DNA of 5,182 bases, taken from Candidatus Parepulonipiscium sp. PG-Nun2H_MBin03. Lineage in GTDB: Bacteria; Bacillota; Clostridia; Lachnospirales; Cellulosilyticaceae. The translations under genes and the position numbers were made by a program. The notes under the pieces were generated by a model. The model saw only the letters and a list, made by a program, of their open reading frames with translations, searched no databases and was not told the origin of the DNA. The stretch covers positions 1-5,182 of the forward strand of contig MDJN01000098.1 of the NCBI GenBank assembly GCA_001995005.1, in the 5' to 3' direction. This document shows positions 1 to 4,401 of this stretch, piece by piece (the stretch's first letter is position 1; the number at the start of each line of letters is the position of its first letter).

Positions 1-60
1 GACCAACTTGTAGGCATTGCACCAGATGTAACCGCAGCTGTTGCATCATCTGCACAGTAA
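1..60 (+). CDS. C-terminal end of an unidentified protein (partial)
   Basis: Frame 1 is open from the left edge to a TAA at 58-60 and gives 19 residues (DQLVGIAPDVTAAVASSAQ). The codons look ordinary (GCA, TCA, GTA, GTT), and inverted repeats follow shortly after the stop, which fits the end of a real gene. The tail is too short to assign to a family. A chance open frame of this length cannot be excluded, since 60 open bases are weak evidence by themselves. Whether it is functionally linked to the GTPase/ATPase operon that starts 190 bases later in the same direction cannot be judged from the window; that operon has its own promoter. Confidence 0.4.
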   Translation, partial: DQLVGIAPDVTAAVASSAQ

Positions 61-68
61 CAATATTT

Positions 69-98
69 ATTCAGAGCTAACCCCAATTCTCTGAATTT
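69..98 (+). terminator. Possible weak terminator hairpin after the partial gene
   Basis: ATTCAGAG (69-76) and CTCTGAAT (89-96) form a perfect 8 bp stem with a 12 nt loop, 8 bases after the stop at 58-60. The stem is not very GC-rich, and only a short T run (TTT at 96-98) sits at the 3' side, so it is a poor match to a strong intrinsic terminator. Its position directly after a stop codon is the main argument for it. Confidence 0.3.
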
Positions 99-101
99 AA
101 C

Positions 102-144
102 ATACCCTTATACCTGTAATTTAATTAATTAGGTATAAGGGTAT
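102..144. repeat. Perfect 14 bp inverted repeat built from GGTAT units
   Basis: ATACCCTTATACCT (102-115) is exactly complementary to AGGTATAAGGGTAT (131-144), with a 15-base AT-only spacer apart from one G. Each arm is itself a short direct repeat: two ATACC units separated by CTT on the left, two GGTAT units separated by AAG on the right, making four related boxes. Neither side is followed by a T tract in the direction of transcription, so it is not a canonical intrinsic terminator. It lies 36 bases upstream of the -35 box of the next operon. It could be a regulator binding site, a factor-assisted terminator for the gene ending at 60, or a small dispersed repeat. Confidence 0.6.
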
Positions 145-180
145 ATTACAATAACTTCTGTCCTCGTCCAAAAATCATGG

Positions 181-209
181 TTGGTTCTGTTTGCTCTTTG
201 TGATATAAT
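181..209 (+). promoter_or_regulatory. Vegetative-type promoter with extended -10 for the three-gene operon
   Basis: A perfect -10 hexamer TATAAT lies at 204-209, preceded directly by TGA (201-203), which gives the TGn extended -10 element. Exactly 17 bases upstream is TTGGTT (181-186), a weak -35 keeping the TTG core. This arrangement fits housekeeping sigma-A RNA polymerase. Transcription would begin near 216, leaving a leader of only about 35 bases, too short for a typical riboswitch. Any regulation is therefore more likely to act on initiation, perhaps through the upstream inverted repeat. Confidence 0.75.
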
Positions 210-240
210 CTTAATTAGTAATATGATACTAACCTAATAT

Positions 241-245
241 GGAGG
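241..245 (+). promoter_or_regulatory. Ribosome binding site that fixes the GTPase start at 251
   Basis: GGAGG at 241-245 is followed by five bases and ATG at 251. An in-frame ATG at 239 overlaps this Shine-Dalgarno sequence and has no ribosome binding site of its own. The ATG at 251 is therefore the better start, and the protein begins MKTILISGTS, directly with the first beta strand and P-loop as expected for this GTPase class. Confidence 0.85.
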
Positions 246-250
246 TAATT

Positions 251-943
251 ATGAAGACAATTTTAATATCAGGAACATCATCTGTTGGCAAAACTTCTCT
301 TATAAAACATCTAGTCCCATACTTAAAACATTTTAGTTTATCTCCCTTTCTATGCAAAATAGACTGCTTAGAAAGTGATGACGATATTGTATATAAAAAG
401 CTTAACGTACCATATATGCTAGGTCTTAGTAAAGATATTTGCCCAGACCATTTTTTGGTTTCTAATTTAAATAATTTGATTAGTCACAGCACAAAAAAGT
501 CTTGTGATATATTACTTATAGAAACAGCCGGACTTTGTAATCGTTGTTCCCCTGCTACCAATAAAACATTTCATATTTGTGTATGTGATTGCACTTCTAG
601 TTTTAAGACACCAGCTAAATTGGGTCCTATGCTAACTCATGCCGATATAGTTGTATTAAGTAAAATAGATATGGTCTCTCAAGCAGAACGTGAAATAATC
701 TCTTATAATATAAAAAAGATAAATCCTACTTGTGATATATTTTATCTTGACGGACTTGTAGGTTATGGATCTGAACTTATCGCAAATCATATCCTTTCTT
801 ATGATGCTGATAATATCTCTGAACATTTACTTAGGCATACTATGCCTAGTGGCATATGCTCATATTGTATTGGTGAATGTAGAATAGCTGATGAATTTGA
901 GCTAGGTGTAGTTGATAAAATGGATTTTAAGGGAGAATATTAA
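251..943 (+). CDS. HypB/UreG-like GTPase with C-terminal CxxCxxxC extension
   Basis: Seen: a 230-residue P-loop GTPase. The Walker A motif GTSSVGKT is at residues 8-15, the Walker B/G3 region DILLIETAG at 86-94, and a G4 motif SKID at 137-140 (Ser replacing the usual Asn of NKxD). CPDH at 64-67 sits where HypB and UreG carry their Cys-His metal-binding switch (CHLD, CPH). A CxxC (C96, C99) follows G3, where HypB also has a cysteine. A C-terminal extension from about residue 186 contains CSYCIGEC (C203, C206, C210). There are 13 cysteines in all. Known: related GTPases (HypB, UreG, CobW) couple GTP hydrolysis to handing nickel or other metals to target enzymes. Inferred: a cytosolic metallochaperone-like GTPase working with the ATPase and binding-fold protein encoded directly downstream. 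No hypA, hydrogenase or urease gene is visible, so hypB or ureG should not be assigned. First gene of the operon; its TAA abuts the next ATG. Confidence 0.85.
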   Translation: MKTILISGTSSVGKTSLIKHLVPYLKHFSLSPFLCKIDCLESDDDIVYKKLNVPYMLGLSKDICPDHFLVSNLNNLISHSTKKSCDILLIETAGLCNRCSPATNKTFHICVCDCTSSFKTPAKLGPMLTHADIVVLSKIDMVSQAEREIISYNIKKINPTCDIFYLDGLVGYGSELIANHILSYDADNISEHLLRHTMPSGICSYCIGECRIADEFELGVVDKMDFKGEY

Positions 944-1699
944 ATGGATAATTTAACTATTTATGCTGGAGTAAGCAAAACTAACGAAACAGAAAATTTT
1001 AATTCTGTCACTTTTAAACGAGGTCACATATATTGCATTGTTGGTGACACAGGTTCTGGTAAAAGTAGATTGATAAAAGATATAGAGCAGTTTGTAAATG
1101 CAGACTCTCTCACTAAAAGAAAAATCTATGTTGATGGTAACGAAGTTAGTCTTGATAAACGTAATGAATTTTCTACTTCTTTGGTATCTCATCTTAGCCA
1201 AAATATGCGATTTGTTTTAGACGCAAGCGTTTATGAATTTTTGGAGCTTCATAAGCAATGTCGCTATAATACCAATGTTTCTATTGAGACTGTTCTTAAA
1301 ACTGCTAATCTGATAACTAAAGAACCAATAGTTTCTGCACAAGATTTAACGTCACTTAGCGGCGGGCAAACTAGGGCACTTATGATAGCTGATATTGCAC
1401 TTATTTCTGATAATCCTATTATCTTAATTGATGAAATTGAAAATGCAGGTATAAATAAACATATCGCTTTTGGCATCCTGCTCAAAAGCAACAAGCTAAT
1501 TTTTATTGCGACTCATGACCCTCATACATCATTGCTAGGTGATAAGCGTATAATCATGAAAAATGGTGCTATAGATAAAATTATAGATAAATCACCTCTA
1601 GAAGCTGAAATTACAGAAAAACTTAAGCATATGTACAACTTTCAAATTGAGTGCCAAACTAAGATTAAAAAAGGAGAATTATTGAATGAAATGTGTTAA
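944..1699 (+). CDS. ABC-type ATPase subunit, no permease in operon
   Basis: Seen: a 251-residue single ABC nucleotide-binding domain with every core motif: Walker A GDTGSGKS (34-41), a Q-loop glutamine near Q86 (SHLSQN), signature LSGGQ (138-142), Walker B IILIDE (159-164) with catalytic E164, and the switch histidine in ATHDP (H191). The D-loop is unusual: IENAGI follows the catalytic Glu where importers normally have a PTSALD-like sequence. There are no membrane segments. The start is set by GGGAG at 931-935, and the ATG begins at the base after the GTPase stop. Known: such domains power transport when bound to a permease, but soluble ABC ATPases also work in cofactor and cluster assembly (SufC is one example). 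Inferred: because no permease gene is present and both neighbours look cytosolic, it may drive conformational work in a soluble complex. A permease encoded elsewhere in the genome would restore a transport role. Confidence 0.88.
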   Translation: MDNLTIYAGVSKTNETENFNSVTFKRGHIYCIVGDTGSGKSRLIKDIEQFVNADSLTKRKIYVDGNEVSLDKRNEFSTSLVSHLSQNMRFVLDASVYEFLELHKQCRYNTNVSIETVLKTANLITKEPIVSAQDLTSLSGGQTRALMIADIALISDNPIILIDEIENAGINKHIAFGILLKSNKLIFIATHDPHTSLLGDKRIIMKNGAIDKIIDKSPLEAEITEKLKHMYNFQIECQTKIKKGELLNEMC

Positions 1700-2600
1700 T
1701 TTATATTTTAGTAATATCTGCATATTACACAAACAAGAGGTAACTTACTTAAACAAATTTAAAGAAAACCTATTAACTAAAGGGATTGATTTAAATATAA
1801 AACATTTTGGCATAGGTTATCCGCAAAGATTAAGTGAATATTTATCTAAAGATGATTGTATACTACCCGATGTAATAATATCTACAGACCTTGAAATATA
1901 TGAGGATAAAAGCATATATTCTAAGTTTTCTAATTCCTTATATCCTCTAATAAATTATTTTGATATTAAACCAGATATTAAAAATTCTACTATATATTAC
2001 GATGATAGACTACTACCATTTATAATAATTCCACTAGTTTTTTGTTACAATACTAATTATATAGGAAACACTAATAGTATCCTAGAAGTAATTCAAAATT
2101 CTGACAAAACAATTATAGGTGGTATAAATAACTCTGGAGCCAAATCAATTATAAAGGCAATTTGGAGCAAATATGGCAAAGATATAGCTACTCAATTTTT
2201 AGAAAATACTCAAATTATGAATATGCCTATTCAAGCATTTAATGCAGTGAAAAAAGGTTCTGACCGCCTTAGCATCGTTCCTCTCATATATGCTAAAACG
2301 GCAAATAATAAAGATCTATTTATGTCATACCCAAAAGACGGTGCCATAGCCCTGCCATCATATGTCTGTGCTAGTAAATCTCTCGATACCACTACTATGC
2401 TAACGGTATTATCTGAGTTATTATCAGAAGATTTTTGTAATTCTTTTGTAAAATCAGGTTCTCTTGTTTCTTCTCTATCAAATACTGCAGATGAAACTAC
2501 TAGTTTAGCTAATAACTACAAATTTATATACCCTGATACAACTTGGTTTGATAATACTAGTAGTGATGAGTTTTACCAATTATTTAAAAAATATTTGTAG
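1686..2600 (+). CDS. Type 2 periplasmic-binding-fold protein without signal peptide
   Basis: Seen: 304 residues with the pattern of an extracellular solute-binding protein. There is an N-terminal beta-alpha unit (residues 3-40), PDVIISTDLEIYED (61-74) as the first-lobe ligand loop, a hinge-like strand IIIPLVFCYNTN (113-124), GGINNSGAKSIIKAIW (145-160), SIVPLIYAKT (196-205), and YPKDGAIALPSYV (215-227). The last resembles the YPKDG-type segment of Fe(III)/AfuA-like binding proteins. The first residues, MKCVNLYFSNICIL, begin the fold at once: there is no basic-plus-hydrophobic signal sequence and no lipobox. Six cysteines are present (3, 12, 58, 120, 228, 251). GGAG at 1673-1676 lies nine bases before the ATG, and the gene overlaps the ATPase end by 14 bases, so translation is probably coupled. 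Inferred: a cytosolic ligand-binding or scaffold partner of the ATPase and GTPase. The ligand is unknown; iron-type, oxyanion-type and polyamine-type folds are all compatible. Confidence 0.78.
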   Translation: MKCVNLYFSNICILHKQEVTYLNKFKENLLTKGIDLNIKHFGIGYPQRLSEYLSKDDCILPDVIISTDLEIYEDKSIYSKFSNSLYPLINYFDIKPDIKNSTIYYDDRLLPFIIIPLVFCYNTNYIGNTNSILEVIQNSDKTIIGGINNSGAKSIIKAIWSKYGKDIATQFLENTQIMNMPIQAFNAVKKGSDRLSIVPLIYAKTANNKDLFMSYPKDGAIALPSYVCASKSLDTTTMLTVLSELLSEDFCNSFVKSGSLVSSLSNTADETTSLANNYKFIYPDTTWFDNTSSDEFYQLFKKYL

Positions 2601-2604
2601 ACTA

Positions 2605-2634
2605 AAAAGGTGAAGATTAATTTCTCCACCTTTT
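2605..2634. terminator. Bidirectional intrinsic terminator between convergent operons
   Basis: AAAAGGTG (2605-2612) pairs with CACCTTTT (2627-2634), and AGA (2614-2616) with TCT (2623-2625), around a 6-base loop. The single interruption is A-C on plus-strand RNA but a G-U wobble on minus-strand RNA, so the hairpin is slightly stronger for the minus strand. T-rich tails flank both sides (TTTTGTTATT on plus, CCTTTTTAG on minus). It lies 5 bases after the stop of the binding-fold gene and 10 bases past the end of the aldo/keto reductase gene, ending both transcripts. Confidence 0.85.
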
Positions 2635-2643
2635 GTTATTGTG

Positions 2644-3465
2644 TTAAAAAGTCACATTATCAGGGTCTGCGTTATGTCTGATATTTGTGTTTAGTGCCGA
2701 TATTTTATTCATATCTTCATCTGATAAAGAAAAGTCGAATACATCAAAATTTTCTTTAATACGCTCTGGCGATTTAGACTTCGGAATTGCTACTACACCA
2801 CGTTGCAGGTGCCACCTTAATATAACTTGAGCTGGAGTTTTCTTTATTTTATCTGCAATTTCTGTTATAACAGGGTCTTTTAATATGCTGCCACCTGATC
2901 TGGCACCACCTAGCGGACAATATGCAGTTACTATGATTCCTTTTTGTTGACAATAATTAATTAATTCTTGATTAGCAAAGTATGGGTGTGATTCAATTTG
3001 ATTAACTGCTGGTACATATTTTGCAGTCTTTGCAATCTCCTCTAAATGATGTATTTGAAAATTAGATACTCCAATAGATTTAATTTTCTTTTCATCATAT
3101 AACTTTTCTAGCTCACTCCACGCTTCCACATACCCATCTACTGCCCAGTGGATAAGATATAAATCTACTATATCAAGGCCTAATGTATCTAAGCTAGTTT
3201 GATACGCCTTAGCAACGGTTCTATTTCTTGTATCAGTATTCCATAATTTTGTGGTAAGAAATATTTCATCACGGTTTACACCAGATTCTTTAATCCCTGT
3301 TCCTACTTCTGCTTCATTTTTATAAATCATAGCTCCATCAATATGTCGGTATCCTACATTTAAAGCACTTTTTACAGCATCCACAGTCTCCGAACCTTTT
3401 TCAGTTTGCCATACGCCCAGTCCAATAGCCGGCATTTTCATACCATTGTTTAATGTAAATTCCAT
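2644..3465 (-). CDS. Aldo/keto reductase, diketogluconate-reductase-like (AKR5-type)
   Basis: Seen: a 273-residue, full-length TIM-barrel aldo/keto reductase. The catalytic tetrad is complete: D43 and Y48 (in HIDGAMIYKNEAEVG), K73 (TTKLW) and H106 (LIHW). GVSNF (132-136), NQIESHPY (155-162) and the NADPH-binding IPKSKSPERIKEN (227-239) are in place. The C-terminal end HNADPDNVTF is typical of the short bacterial AKR5-like enzymes (2,5-diketo-D-gluconate reductase, Bacillus YvgN/YtbE type). Known: such enzymes reduce aldehydes and ketones, including toxic 2-oxoaldehydes, with NADPH in the cytosol. The true substrate cannot be read from sequence. The start is supported by GAGGAG (3475-3480 on the complement), nine bases from ATG. 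It lies 119 bases downstream of the small gene behind spoVAE and has a candidate promoter and palindromic operator of its own, so it is probably a separate, inducible unit. Confidence 0.93.
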   Translation of the reverse strand: MEFTLNNGMKMPAIGLGVWQTEKGSETVDAVKSALNVGYRHIDGAMIYKNEAEVGTGIKESGVNRDEIFLTTKLWNTDTRNRTVAKAYQTSLDTLGLDIVDLYLIHWAVDGYVEAWSELEKLYDEKKIKSIGVSNFQIHHLEEIAKTAKYVPAVNQIESHPYFANQELINYCQQKGIIVTAYCPLGGARSGGSILKDPVITEIADKIKKTPAQVILRWHLQRGVVAIPKSKSPERIKENFDVFDFSLSDEDMNKISALNTNIRHNADPDNVTF

Positions 3466-3494
3466 TTTATCTTACTCCTCTATATTTTGTTAGT

Positions 3495-3526
3495 CTTGTT
3501 AAGTTAACTCATTTTAACTTAACAAG
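3495..3526. promoter_or_regulatory. Perfect 13 bp palindrome, likely operator of the aldo/keto reductase
   Basis: CTTGTTAAGTTAA (3495-3507) is exactly complementary to TTAACTTAACAAG (3514-3526) with a 6-base spacer. The dyad centre coincides with the candidate -10 box (3511-3516) of the reductase promoter, the classic placement for a repressor. On the minus strand, the direction of transcription here, no T tract follows, so a terminator for the upstream small gene is unlikely. The CTTG...GTTAAC-like content recalls operators of aldehyde-responsive MerR-family regulators, but the spacing and the -10 overlap do not follow the usual MerR layout. No regulator gene is in the window. Confidence 0.6.
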
Positions 3527-3539
3527 TCCATTTTGTCTT
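3511..3539 (-). promoter_or_regulatory. Candidate promoter of the aldo/keto reductase gene
   Basis: Read on the minus strand, AAGACA (3539-3534) and TAAAAT (3516-3511) are separated by 17 bases. They match 4 of 6 bases of the -35 and 5 of 6 of the -10 consensus for sigma-A. The start of transcription would fall near 3504, about 40 bases before the start codon. In an AT-rich spacer such matches can arise by chance. The overlap of the -10 box with a perfect palindrome makes this candidate more believable. Confidence 0.45.
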
Positions 3540-3584
3540 ATTCAAGGTTACTACATTACTACTTTAGTTGCAAGGTGTAAATTA

Positions 3585-3989
3585 TTATAAGTTTTCCATA
3601 CTATATACATTCCCTGTTAACATACTTATAGGTATTGGGGTAACTTTATCAATAATATCATCTAAATACGTAGGATAACATATCGGCTTATTTGATATAG
3701 TGGTACATAATTTAGTTACTTCATTAATAGAGTCTAGATCAGCTCCCATTTCTTTCATTGCCATAATTATATCACACGTTTCATATACTACACAACCTAT
3801 CTCCTCAGTACCAGAGGCATTATAAGCAAATCCAATTTCTACTGGTGTCATATTTTCATACTCTAGTTCTTGTTCGTCAACAAATTTATCCAGATTATTA
3901 TTTGCAACTTCCATACAAAAATTTGCAACTTGACTTGCATCATCAAAGCACATCATTGTATTATTTGGTGATATTACAATATATTTCAT
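3585..3989 (-). CDS. Uncharacterised 134-residue protein downstream of spoVAE
   Basis: I do not recognise this protein. It is small and acidic, with no signal peptide and no convincing membrane segment, so it is probably cytosolic. It has six cysteines (14, 25, 66, 72, 95, 104), an N-terminal beta-like MKYIVISPNN, a probable helix at about 18-38, and a strand-helix unit at about 64-82 (GCVVYETCDIIMAMKEMG). It is probably a real gene: GGAG (complement of 3998-4001) lies eight bases before ATG, and the start is only 22 bases after the spoVAE stop. The overlapping plus-strand open frame at 3845-4057 lacks such support. The position implies co-transcription with spoVAD and spoVAE and hence expression in the developing forespore. 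This is inferred from spacing alone, since the operon promoter lies outside the window. No clear terminator follows it. Confidence 0.75.
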   Translation of the reverse strand: MKYIVISPNNTMMCFDDASQVANFCMEVANNNLDKFVDEQELEYENMTPVEIGFAYNASGTEEIGCVVYETCDIIMAMKEMGADLDSINEVTKLCTTISNKPICYPTYLDDIIDKVTPIPISMLTGNVYSMENL

Positions 3990-4011
3990 TTGATTTTCTC
4001 CTTATTTTAGC

Positions 4012-4389
4012 TTACTTACTTTTACTTTTCGGATTAGATAACAAAGCAGCGATATAACCGAAAACTATAGCAGCAGCTATTCCACTTGATGTAGCTTTTA
4101 ATCCTCCACTCATAATCCCAAATAACCCTTCAGTACTAACTTCGTCTATAACTCCTTTAACTAATGCATATCCAAATCCGCAAATTGGCACTGTTGCTCC
4201 TGCTCCTGCAAATTCTACTATAGGTTCATATAGACCAAAGGCTGCTAAAATAGCACCTGAGACTAAAAATACTACCATTATTCTACCATTTGTTAACTTT
4301 GTCCTATCTAATAATATTTGTCCAATGACACAAATACCGCCTCCAACAACAAAGGCTTTTATATAATCTAAAACATCTATCCACTGCAT
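4012..4389 (-). CDS. spoVAE: Stage V sporulation protein AE (SpoVAE/SpoVAEb), DPA channel membrane subunit
   Basis: A 125-residue hydrophobic protein of the SpoVAC/SpoVAEb family. Membrane segments are visible at about 11-27 (IKAFVVGGGICVIGQIL), 38-56, 60-80 and 98-118, with a basic, lysine- and serine-rich C-terminus (SNPKSKSK). The family-typical GGGICVIGQ near the N-terminus and the AGATVPICGFGYALVKGV stretch (63-80) support the call, and length fits the family. Known: SpoVA proteins sit in the inner forespore/spore membrane and move calcium-dipicolinate into the forespore and out during germination. GGAG (complement of 4398-4401) directly abuts the spoVAD stop codon and lies eight bases before ATG, so the two genes are tightly coupled. 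The order spoVAD-spoVAE matches the usual clostridial spoVACDE arrangement. Confidence 0.93.
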   Translation of the reverse strand: MQWIDVLDYIKAFVVGGGICVIGQILLDRTKLTNGRIMVVFLVSGAILAAFGLYEPIVEFAGAGATVPICGFGYALVKGVIDEVSTEGLFGIMSGGLKATSSGIAAAIVFGYIAALLSNPKSKSK

Positions 4390-4401
4390 ATTTTTCGCTC
4401 C

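Noticed and set aside
239..250. Earlier in-frame ATG at 239 as the GTPase start (adding MEVI)
   Set aside because: It overlaps the GGAGG ribosome binding site and has none of its own; ATG at 251 has ideal context and begins directly with the fold.
210..250. Riboswitch (for example nickel-cobalt or cobalamin) in the operon leader
   Set aside because: The leader predicted from the promoter is only about 35 bases and contains no conserved structure I recognise.
251..943. Naming the GTPase hypB or ureG
   Set aside because: No hydrogenase or urease maturation partners are nearby, G4 is SKID rather than NKxD, and the C-terminal CxxCxxxC tail is foreign to both.
953..1494. Two minus-strand open frames inside the ABC ATPase gene
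   Set aside because: They lie wholly opposite a gene with full ABC motifs, show no recognisable motifs and fit shadow frames.
3845..4057. Plus-strand 70-residue open frame across the small gene and spoVAE end
   Set aside because: It is antisense to two well-supported genes, and no family resemblance is seen.
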